Shown: positions 1-5,512 of the stretch, one piece after another
Layout of the letters: each line of letters begins with the position of its first letter
Numbering within the stretch: the stretch's first letter is position 1
Assembly (NCBI GenBank): GCA_016196565.1
Contig: JACPXK010000038.1
Coordinates: 1-6,996, forward strand
Source: Candidatus Omnitrophota bacterium
Lineage (GTDB): Bacteria; Omnitrophota; Omnitrophia; Omnitrophales; Aquincolibacteriaceae
DNA length: 6,996 bases
Direction of reading: 5' to 3'
The notes under the pieces: model-generated
Told to the model about the DNA's origin: nothing
Seen by the model: only the letters and a program-made list of their open reading frames with translations
The model's database searches: none
Translations under genes and position numbers: made by a program

Positions 1-2
1 GA

Positions 3-197
3 TTTCACAGCTGCTGGAGGGCGTGCAATTTCAAGACGGAATTGCGCTTCAAAAAGCGGCTTGAAGAATCCTGGAAGGATACGATTTCAAAATCTCAGGC
101 CACAACATTTGACAATATCTCACTTCTAGCCGTTAGAATTTATTATGAAAATCGCATTTTAAGAGTTTTTGGAAAAAGATTGGGATTTAGCAAATGA
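3..197 (+). CDS. Possible 3' end of an unidentified gene, partial
   Basis: This frame is open from the window edge through 64 codons and stops at TGA 195-197. The stop overlaps the kinase start as ATGA, the usual arrangement for translational coupling. The visible tail is basic and ends in LRVFGKRLGFSK. I do not recognise a family and no catalytic motif is visible. Against it, 64 open codons can arise by chance. The first residues are rich in Cys and Trp. A competing frame (from position 2) would end at TGA 62-64 with a plausible C-terminus reading GIALQKAA. If that frame is the real upstream gene, 65-193 is an ordinary intergenic region. GC content falls from about 52% in the first 60 bases to below 30% just before the kinase. 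Confidence 0.35.
   Translation, partial: FHSCWRACNFKTELRFKKRLEESWKDTISKSQATTFDNISLLAVRIYYENRILRVFGKRLGFSK
109..139 (+). promoter_or_regulatory. Candidate sigma-70-type promoter for the kinase
   Basis: TTGACA at 109-114 is a perfect -35 consensus. TAGAAT at 134-139 is a reasonable -10, but the 19-bp spacer is longer than the optimal 17. It lies about 55 nt upstream of the kinase ATG in an AT-rich stretch, so it would give a short leader. If the upstream open frame is a real gene, this promoter would be internal to it. Found by eye only. Confidence 0.3.
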
Positions 198-2539
198 ATG
201 CATTTGCCTTTTCTGCCTATTTGACGAGCTTTTCGACTTTTATAATTGGATGTTTTGTTCTTCTTAAAATGAGAAGTGCACCTATTAATCGTATTTTTTT
301 CTTTTATTCTTCTGCTATCGCATTCTGGGCATTTTTTACTGCAACGCATAGCATTTCGCAAAATGAAATTATTTCCTTGGGTTGCGCTAAAATTATGCAT
401 GTGGCAGTCCCATTCATTCCGATGTTGTTTTTCCACTTTACGTTAGTTTTTTTGCAAATATTGAGATCTAACAAATTACGGGTCATTCTCATTTCGGGTT
501 ACGCATTAGCAATTTTGATAGTTATCTTTAGTCTTACTACAAATCTCCTTGTTCGCGATGTTCGACCGAAATTAGGTTATTCGTATTTTATGGATGGTGG
601 GTGTCTCTATGGGTTAGTTATCGGTTATTTTACTTTCTATTCCTTTTTGGGTTTGTGGTTATTAGCAAAAGCTGTAAAAATCAGTGCAGGTATGCGTCGA
701 AGCCAATTAAGATTTCTTTTTTGGGGATCTCTCATCGGATACACATTAGGCGCAGCTAATTTCATGCCCGTTTATAATTTAACTTTTTTTCCTTATCCTT
801 ATGGAAGTTTAGGAATAATGTTTTATGTATTCATTACGGCATATGCAATCGTACGCTATCGATTCCTAGATATTGAAGTCATAATTAAAAGGACACTTGT
901 ATTCACGGGTCTTTTTGCGATGATTATGATTGTCATAGGATCCGTGACGACGGTTGTTCAGGGGATGCTGGGGCGGTATTTTCAATTTCCGGCGATGTTT
1001 TCGACGGCGTTAAGCGTGCTTGCGGCGATTTTGTTGTACGATCCCTCCAAAAGATTCCTGGTGAATTTCACAGATAAATATTTGTTTCAAAAGAAGCTGG
1101 ATTACACGGTGCTGCTCAAAGAGGCGAGCCAGCAAATGGCGGCCATTAAGAGTTTGAAGGCGCTCTCAAAAGTGGTGGTAGCCTTCCTGATCCGCAAAGC
1201 CCGCATTGTGAGCGCGGCGGTGTTTGTACAGTCCGATACCGGGGCTTATGTGATCAAGGCCTCGCGGCCGGCGTTCCGCCAGCTCAATCGAATCTTAAAG
1301 CCCGATCACCCGCTGATTGAGGAATTGATACGTCTGGAGCGGCCCGTGGACCGCGAGGAAATCACCAACCGTTTTGCCACGACCACGAAATCCGATGCCG
1401 GACAGGCGGCGGCATTCAAGCAGTGCCTGGAGCTTTTTGACCTTTTTAAGGCCGATGTGGTGGTGCCGAGCTTTCTTTACCCGCAAAGCCGCGGCGGAAT
1501 TAACGGGCAAAACCGCCCGCTTTTGAGAAGCCTGCTTTTTTTGGGTCCGAAGAAATCCGATGAGCCCTACACGCAGGAAGACCTGGATATCTTTTTCACG
1601 CTCGCCCAGGAGTCCGCCATTGCGATTGAAAACGCGCGCCTTTACGATGAAGCGGTTCGCAAAACCGAGCAGCTTCGCGAAATGAACCAGGAGCTTGCCA
1701 ATGCCAATCAAAGGCTGCAGGTGACCCAGGCCTCGCTCATTGTGGCGGAAAAAAATGCGACCATGGCGGGCATGGCCAAGGCCATCGGCCACGAGGTGAA
1801 TAATCCGCTCACCACGGTGATTTTACGCATTGATAAAATCCACTCCAATAAAGTGAAAAAGTTCAAGGCCGCCATTGAACAGGTGAAGCCCAAACTGGCC
1901 CAAGAAGAAGTGACGCAGTTTTCCACGCTGTGCCAATCCATTGACGATGACAGCCAAAGCGCCTACCGCGCGGCCCAGCGCATCAACGCCGTGGTGCACA
2001 CGCTCACCGATATCCTGCGCGACGCCAAGGGCGAGATGGGGCCGCTTTCCCTGGTGGTGCTATTCCGCGAGGCGCTCGAGGCCGTGCGGTTTTCCACCTA
2101 CGAGGAAAATTTAACAGGCTGCGATATTAAAGTGGATATTGCGACCAACATCATCATCTTTGGAAATTTGGAGCAGCTCCTGCAGGTCTTCGTCAATTTG
2201 ATTAAAAACGCATTCGAGGCCATGGGCGACGGCCGGGACCGCAAGATTTGGATTCGCGGCGGCCAGGACGCCGAAGACCCCCGAATGTCGCGCATTGAAG
2301 TGGAAGATAACGGGCCGGGCATTTCTGCCGAGCTGCTGCCCCGAATCTGGAATCAGGGATTTTCCACCAAACAGCGTAAGGACAATTCCATCGGAGCGCC
2401 GGGCCAAGGTCAGGGCCTGTTCGTTGTCAAGCATATGATTGAATCGATTCATAAGGGAACTATTCTTTGTGAAAGCCAAGTGGGGCGGGGGACCAAATTT
2501 ATTATTCGCCTTCCCCTCGCTGAAGAAAAGCCATTATGA
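194..2539 (+). CDS. Membrane sensor histidine kinase, 7TM-type sensor with GAF domain
   Basis: Inner-membrane sensor kinase of 781 residues that should autophosphorylate on histidine and pass phosphate to a receiver. About nine hydrophobic segments are visible (roughly residues 5-25, 34-51, 68-90, 96-117, 137-159, 172-192, 203-221, 236-256, 266-282). The first seven, followed by the YAIVRYRFLDIEV stretch, resemble the 7TM sensor of HisKA_7TM/PrsK-like kinases. A GAF-like domain spans about 303-485 and ends in AIAIENARLYDEA, followed by a short coiled coil. The H-box GHEVNNPL places the phosphoacceptor at H533. The N-box Asn is N672, G1 is DNGPGI from D705, the F-box GFSTK is 722-726, and G2 GQGQGLFVV is 737-745, so the kinase core looks intact. 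The DHp region is long, with a charged insert of about 35 residues after the H-box helix. The start is ATG 194, with only a weak upstream GGGA. The first 250 codons are far more AT-rich than the rest. The signal sensed is unknown. The PrsK resemblance is in architecture only, and the partner here is not a sigma-54 regulator. Confidence 0.93.
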   Translation: MNAFAFSAYLTSFSTFIIGCFVLLKMRSAPINRIFFFYSSAIAFWAFFTATHSISQNEIISLGCAKIMHVAVPFIPMLFFHFTLVFLQILRSNKLRVILISGYALAILIVIFSLTTNLLVRDVRPKLGYSYFMDGGCLYGLVIGYFTFYSFLGLWLLAKAVKISAGMRRSQLRFLFWGSLIGYTLGAANFMPVYNLTFFPYPYGSLGIMFYVFITAYAIVRYRFLDIEVIIKRTLVFTGLFAMIMIVIGSVTTVVQGMLGRYFQFPAMFSTALSVLAAILLYDPSKRFLVNFTDKYLFQKKLDYTVLLKEASQQMAAIKSLKALSKVVVAFLIRKARIVSAAVFVQSDTGAYVIKASRPAFRQLNRILKPDHPLIEELIRLERPVDREEITNRFATTTKSDAGQAAAFKQCLELFDLFKADVVVPSFLYPQSRGGINGQNRPLLRSLLFLGPKKSDEPYTQEDLDIFFTLAQESAIAIENARLYDEAVRKTEQLREMNQELANANQRLQVTQASLIVAEKNATMAGMAKAIGHEVNNPLTTVILRIDKIHSNKVKKFKAAIEQVKPKLAQEEVTQFSTLCQSIDDDSQSAYRAAQRINAVVHTLTDILRDAKGEMGPLSLVVLFREALEAVRFSTYEENLTGCDIKVDIATNIIIFGNLEQLLQVFVNLIKNAFEAMGDGRDRKIWIRGGQDAEDPRMSRIEVEDNGPGISAELLPRIWNQGFSTKQRKDNSIGAPGQGQGLFVVKHMIESIHKGTILCESQVGRGTKFIIRLPLAEEKPL

Positions 2540-2562
2540 GAGACCGAGAGGAGTTGTCTCTC
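2538..2562 (+). promoter_or_regulatory. Intercistronic hairpin 1, at the kinase stop codon
   Basis: GAGAGAC (2538-2544) pairs perfectly with GTCTCTC (2556-2562) across an 11-nt loop. The left arm starts inside the kinase TGA stop. No run of T follows, so it is not a standard intrinsic terminator. It may affect message stability between kinase and receiver. Function is inferred only. Confidence 0.4.
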
Positions 2563-2576
2563 CCCTTAAATGATGG

Positions 2577-2606
2577 GCAGAAACCGCTGAGGCGAGCGGT
2601 TTCTGC
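2577..2606 (+). promoter_or_regulatory. Intercistronic hairpin 2, abutting the receiver Shine-Dalgarno
   Basis: A perfect 12-bp stem: GCAGAAACCGCT (2577-2588) pairs with AGCGGTTTCTGC (2595-2606) around a 6-nt loop GAGGCG. The stem ends one base before the receiver's ribosome-binding AGGGAG (2607-2612), so the fold could limit ribosome access or mark an RNA-processing site. No T-run follows, which argues against a terminator. It could also be a short repeat element that occurs elsewhere in the genome. Confidence 0.55.
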
Positions 2607-2618
2607 AGGGAGTTCGCT

Positions 2619-2999
2619 ATGATTCGAGCACTGGTTGTGGATGACGAAGAAGAGATTGCGGTGATTTTGAAAGAGACGCTTGAGGAGCTCGGCGCCCAGA
2701 CGCGCATGGTGCATTCCGGAGATGCGGCGCTTAAAATCATCGAATCCGAGGCGCTGGACCTTTTGGTTTGCGATATGCGGCTTTCCACGAAAATTTCCGG
2801 GCTGGATCTTATTTCCGCCGCCAAAAAGAAATCCTCAAAGACCCTCGTAGCCTCGATGACCGGTTATGTGGATATCGCGCTTCAGCAGGCGGCCGAAAAG
2901 CTGGGTGTGGACCTCTACTTAATGAAGCCCGACGATCTGAAGCCGGAAATCTTCGAGCAAAAAATACGCACGCTCCTCGCCAAATTCCCCAAATCCTAA
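2619..2999 (+). CDS. Single-domain response regulator (CheY/Spo0F type receiver)
   Basis: A 126-residue receiver domain with no output domain. The acidic pocket is D8, D9 and E10. The phosphoacceptor is D52 in LLVCDMRLS, with T81 in SMTGY and K103 in YLMKPDDL completing the conserved set. The start ATG 2619 is supported by AGGGAG at 2607-2612, six bases upstream. It lies 79 bp after the kinase on the same strand with similar GC-rich composition, so H533 of the kinase is the likely phosphate donor. With no DNA-binding or enzymatic domain, it should act by protein-protein contact, or as a phosphorelay intermediate to an output regulator outside the window. An unusual KIS insertion-like stretch follows D52 (MRLSTKISGLDL), so the beta3-alpha3 loop is slightly longer than in CheY. 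Confidence 0.92.
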   Translation: MIRALVVDDEEEIAVILKETLEELGAQTRMVHSGDAALKIIESEALDLLVCDMRLSTKISGLDLISAAKKKSSKTLVASMTGYVDIALQQAAEKLGVDLYLMKPDDLKPEIFEQKIRTLLAKFPKS

Positions 3000-3032
3000 A
3001 TGCCGCCGCTCCGCCCGCGAAATTGAAAGACC

Positions 3033-3071
3033 TACCGGTTCCAGGTTGCCGCCGGCAACCTGGAACCGGTA
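3033..3071. repeat. Perfect 18-bp inverted repeat, REP-like palindrome
   Basis: The 18-nt arm at 3033-3050 (TACCGGTTCCAGGTTGCC) is exactly complementary to 3054-3071 around a 3-nt GCC. It sits 33 bp after the receiver stop. A perfect stem this long is unlikely by chance and would fold strongly in RNA or single-stranded DNA. No U-tract follows directly (the next T-rich stretch is about 20 nt on), so termination is possible but not typical. A dispersed palindromic repeat (REP/MITE-like) placed after a gene is the better reading. Confidence 0.75.
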
Positions 3072-3126
3072 AGGGAATGATAGCAATTTAAGAATTTTTA
3101 CTACTCACTAAAGATACTTACAAAGT

Positions 3127-3150
3127 TTTTGTAGCGTCAACGCCACAAAA
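3127..3150. promoter_or_regulatory. Dyad element, candidate operator or weak terminator
   Basis: TTTTGTAGCGT (3127-3137) is complementary to ACGCCACAAAA (3140-3150) with one mismatch and a 2-bp centre. The arms have T on the left and A on the right, which suits a protein-binding dyad at least as well as a terminator. It lies about 100 bp upstream of the first propeller start. Nothing in the sequence shows what binds it. Confidence 0.35.
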
Positions 3151-3195
3151 TCGCCTCAAAACGCCCTCTTTTTTCACTTTTTCCGGAAAATCCTG

Positions 3196-3224
3196 TTGTG
3201 AAAAGCAATTCTGCGCCGTATTTT
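3196..3224 (+). promoter_or_regulatory. Candidate promoter of the first propeller gene
   Basis: TTGTGA (3196-3201), a 17-bp spacer and TATTTT (3219-3224) make a plausible but imperfect sigma-70 promoter. It would start transcription just before the AAAGGAG ribosome site. The stretch 3212-3235, including the -10, is repeated exactly at 4477-4500 upstream of the second propeller gene. The -35 is poorer there (CTGTGG). The exact conservation of 24 bp, while the genes themselves have diverged, supports a role in expression. Confidence 0.35.
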
Positions 3225-3249
3225 GAAGCAACGCAAAGGAGAAACAAAG

Positions 3250-4233
3250 ATGAGAAAAGGAATACTTAAAGTCTTAAGCTTACTGCTACTTACATTTGCG
3301 ATTTTGGAAAATCTGCAAGGAAAGGCATTTGCCATGGAGAAGAAAGAAGCATCATCGCCATATGGCGTCATTTACTTTTCAAATGGGGTAACTATAGAGA
3401 AAATTGATCTTAAAACTAAAAAAAGTGAAATCGTTATTCCTGAAAAAGATGAGAATGGTAATTATTTTGATTCCATTTACCCCATCTTTTCTTTTAAAAA
3501 AAACAAAATGTATTTTCTCCGAAAGTACACCTGGCCTAAAAGAACCCATATTGCGATTTATGATTTCCGTACCCAAAAAATTGAATCAACAATTGATTTA
3601 GAAAGCTCTCTCTCTCTCTCTCCTGACGAACAATGGTTTGCTTATTTTCGTAGAATGAAATTACCGACACCGAAAAGGGAAAAAAATCGTCCAGAAGAGT
3701 TAGTGATAAAGAATGTTATGAGCCATGAAGAAAGAGTTGTTGCGATTGATGCCACTTCTTATCAGGAAGCGCCACAGTGGTTAACGAACAAGGACATACT
3801 GTATAAAAATATTTCCGAAAAGATTATCAAGGTAAATGTTGATACCGGTAAGACAGAAGAATGGAACTTTAAAAGGAAAATATCAATCGGTCCCTTGTCG
3901 CCAGACAGAAAATTTATTCTCTGTTACGCTTGGCTCAGCGGCGGCGAAAATATTTTTATCCTTGATTTAAAGGATAATTCGTTAAGGCCCATCAAGAGAT
4001 CTTGGTTGTTTCTAACAAAAAGCGCTGATTTTTGGTCGCCTGACGGAAAGTCCTTTATTTACACTCGGCAAGATTGGCAAAACTTAAATCCCTTCTACGA
4101 GGTGGGGAATCTTTACTGGCGGGATTTAGCTACGGGTAAGGAACAAAAACTCGCTGATACGGTTTCTCTTTCTGGCGGCTTTTGGCTTGCCGAAGATCCT
4201 ATGAATAAATCAGAATTTGAAAATAAAAAATAA
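3250..4233 (+). CDS. Exported TolB/PD40-like beta-propeller protein, copy 1
   Basis: A 327-residue protein with a clear Sec signal peptide: MRKGILK, then a hydrophobic core, and a likely cut after A28 (GKAFA/MEKK). The mature part carries PD40/TolB-like blade motifs: SLSPDEQW, PLSPDRKFIL and WSPDGKSFIYTR, each followed by a strand and a D-L or D-F turn such as IYDFRTQK, ILDLKDNS and YWRDLATGKEQ. This fits a small propeller outside the cytoplasm, probably a binding scaffold; no catalytic residues are apparent. The start ATG 3250 is preferred over an in-frame TTG at 3223, because AAAGGAG (3235-3241) sits 8 nt before the ATG and the signal peptide then begins properly. It is roughly 60% identical by eye to copy 2 and has the same length. 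It is AT-rich relative to the two-component genes. A (CT)n run lies inside it. The substrate or partner is unknown. Confidence 0.85.
   Translation: MRKGILKVLSLLLLTFAILENLQGKAFAMEKKEASSPYGVIYFSNGVTIEKIDLKTKKSEIVIPEKDENGNYFDSIYPIFSFKKNKMYFLRKYTWPKRTHIAIYDFRTQKIESTIDLESSLSLSPDEQWFAYFRRMKLPTPKREKNRPEELVIKNVMSHEERVVAIDATSYQEAPQWLTNKDILYKNISEKIIKVNVDTGKTEEWNFKRKISIGPLSPDRKFILCYAWLSGGENIFILDLKDNSLRPIKRSWLFLTKSADFWSPDGKSFIYTRQDWQNLNPFYEVGNLYWRDLATGKEQKLADTVSLSGGFWLAEDPMNKSEFENKK
3606..3622 (+). repeat. CT dinucleotide microsatellite in propeller copy 1
   Basis: Seventeen bases of alternating CT encode the Ser-Leu alternation just before the SPDEQW blade motif. The matching run in copy 2 is 23 bases, exactly two codons longer. 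Slipped-strand changes of a single CT would shift the frame and truncate the protein. Confidence 0.9.
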
Positions 4234-4246
4234 GGAGAAATTTAAT

Positions 4247-4453
4247 ATGTCTATAAATCATTTCCGAAATTCGAAGTTATTTCGTTTTTTGGCATGTTTC
4301 ATTATTCTTGATCTTCTCGTCTTTCAAAATCTTTACGGCCAGGAATTTCAGCTGCAAGAGACGAATGTCTATACGCCGGTGAAGGAGACGGGGGGGGATT
4401 TTGACGAGCGAAGATTCCCGTCTTCATACTCCGGAACAGGATTTTTGGGATGA
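4247..4453 (+). pseudogene. Truncated, frameshifted duplicate of the repeat-protein gene head
   Basis: The start ATG 4247 has AAGGAG (4232-4237) overlapping the propeller stop. The first 48 residues (MSINHFRNSKLF... signal peptide, cut probably after LYG) match the 5513 gene, at about 95% nucleotide identity by eye. A run of 8 G at 4390-4397, against 7 G at 5656-5662, shifts the frame, so the reading ends at TGA 4451-4453 after 68 residues. Even with 7 G it would stop at 4470-4472, because the duplication join at about 4464 cuts the gene. It lacks the JAMM-like domain and all repeats. It still has a ribosome site and an intact signal peptide, so a short exported peptide could be made, but remnant is the simplest reading. 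Confidence 0.8.
4390..4397 (+). repeat. Homopolymeric G8 tract at the frameshift
   Basis: Eight consecutive G here correspond to seven G at 5656-5662 in the intact copy. The extra G causes the frameshift in the remnant. Poly-G runs of this length are prone to slippage, and also to sequencing error. Confidence 0.85.
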
Positions 4454-4515
4454 AGGCCCGCTGTGGAAATGATTTTTGCGCCGTATTTTGAAGCAACGCA
4501 TAAAGGAGAAACAAA

Positions 4516-5499
4516 GTGAGAATTCGAATACTTAAAGTCCTAAGCTTACTACTTACATTTGCGATTTTGGAAACTCCGCAAGGAAAGGGATTCGCCATGG
4601 AGAAGAAAGATGCATCATCGCCGTATGGAGTCGTTTATTTTTCCAACGGTGTAACAATTGAAAAAATTGATCTTAAAACCCGTAACCTTGAAATTGTGAT
4701 TCCGGAAAAAGATGAGAATGGCGAGAGATTTCATTCCACTTATCCGGTTTATGCTTCGAAGAGGAACAAAATGTATTTTATTCAAATGTTGTGGCCGAAA
4801 TGTCACGTTGCCATCTATGATTTTAAAAGTAAAAAAATAGAATCAAGAATCGATGTTTGCCCCAACTCTCTCTCTCTCTCTCTCTCTCCTAATGAACAGT
4901 GGCTAACTTATTTTCGTGGCGGAAAGCCCGCTTTGCTGAAGGATGAAGAGATGAAGCCATCTCAGTTGCTGATAAAAAATATTTTGAACGGAGACGAGAA
5001 AATTATTGCCAAAGACGCATCACCTTTTGGTCTACCTGCAATTTGGCTCGCGGACGACGAACTCATTTACAAAAATATTTCTGATGGAACCGTACTCATA
5101 AATATCAACACACAAAAAAAACAGATTTGGAATTTAAAGAAAGGTATTTCTCCAAACGCACTTTCTCCTGACGGCAAACATCTTCTCTGCGATGATTATC
5201 TTGCTGGAGGAAAGAATGTTTATCTTCTTGATTTAAAGGACCAATCCTTAAAGCCGGTCATGCATTCGTGGTTTTTTTTGATTCAGAGTGCAGATTTTTT
5301 GTCTCCCGATGGCAAATCCTTTATTTATACCCGGCAGAGCTGGGAGGACCTCATCCCTTTACACGAAGTAGGGAATATTTACTGGCGAGATCTATCGACA
5401 GGCAAAGAACAGAAACTATCCGACAACGTCGCCCTTTTCGGCGGCTTTTGGCTTGCCGAAGACCCTATGAATAAACCAGAATTTGAAAATAAAAAATAA
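4516..5499 (+). CDS. Exported TolB/PD40-like beta-propeller protein, copy 2
   Basis: A 327-residue paralogue of the 3250 gene with the same layout: a signal peptide with a likely cut after A27 (GKGFA/MEKK), then PD40-like motifs SLSPNEQW, ALSPDGKHLL and LSPDGKSFIYTR, and the C-terminal run GGFWLAEDPMNK that is nearly unchanged between copies. The start is GTG 4516. A one-base deletion relative to copy 1 turns the AAAGATGAG context into AAAGTGAG, leaving GTG as the start codon. AAAGGAG at 4502-4508 is 7 nt upstream. The N-terminal 70 residues and the C-terminal about 90 are well conserved with copy 1; the central blades (residues about 70-230) differ most. It is followed after 13 bp by the repeat-protein start, so the two are probably co-transcribed. 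The binding target is unknown. Confidence 0.85.
   Translation: MRIRILKVLSLLLTFAILETPQGKGFAMEKKDASSPYGVVYFSNGVTIEKIDLKTRNLEIVIPEKDENGERFHSTYPVYASKRNKMYFIQMLWPKCHVAIYDFKSKKIESRIDVCPNSLSLSLSPNEQWLTYFRGGKPALLKDEEMKPSQLLIKNILNGDEKIIAKDASPFGLPAIWLADDELIYKNISDGTVLININTQKKQIWNLKKGISPNALSPDGKHLLCDDYLAGGKNVYLLDLKDQSLKPVMHSWFFLIQSADFLSPDGKSFIYTRQSWEDLIPLHEVGNIYWRDLSTGKEQKLSDNVALFGGFWLAEDPMNKPEFENKK
4866..4888 (+). repeat. CT dinucleotide microsatellite in propeller copy 2
   Basis: Twenty-three bases of alternating CT encode Ser-Leu repeats before SPNEQW. It is three CT units (6 bp, two codons) longer than the run in copy 1, so the frame is kept. Confidence 0.9.
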
Positions 5500-5512
5500 G
5501 AAGGATTTTAAT

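Larger units (their letters stand above)
3195..4464 (+). repeat. Tandem duplication, unit 1 (propeller gene plus truncated head of the next gene)
   Basis: First unit of an imperfect direct repeat with a period of about 1266 bp: start codons at 3250 and 4516 are 1266 apart, and those at 4247 and 5513 are also 1266 apart. Similarity begins near the TGTG at 3197-3200. It ends at CTGT 4461-4464, where the sequence switches from the body of the repeat-protein gene to the upstream region of the second propeller gene. The join shows only a few bases of microhomology (TGTG). No transposase or terminal inverted repeats flank it. Confidence 0.85.

Noticed and set aside
1295..1792. Minus-strand open frame of 165 codons inside the kinase
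   Set aside because: It lies fully opposite the GAF and H-box coding region, in a GC-rich stretch where antisense frames stay open by codon bias.
3033..3071. Integron attC site
   Set aside because: The stem is perfectly paired with no extrahelical bases, the core sites do not fit, and no integrase or cassette array is present.
2768..3091. Second + strand open frame overlapping the receiver
   Set aside because: Different frame within the well-supported receiver gene; its product has no recognisable motif and its tail runs through the 3033-3071 palindrome.
3223..3249. Upstream TTG start for the first propeller gene
   Set aside because: It would place a charged MKQRKGETK stretch before the signal peptide and sit upstream of the AAAGGAG ribosome site, which is properly spaced for ATG 3250.
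4217..4246. Earlier ATG for the truncated gene head, inside the propeller end
   Set aside because: ATG 4247 matches the start of the intact copy at 5513 and has AAGGAG 9 nt upstream.
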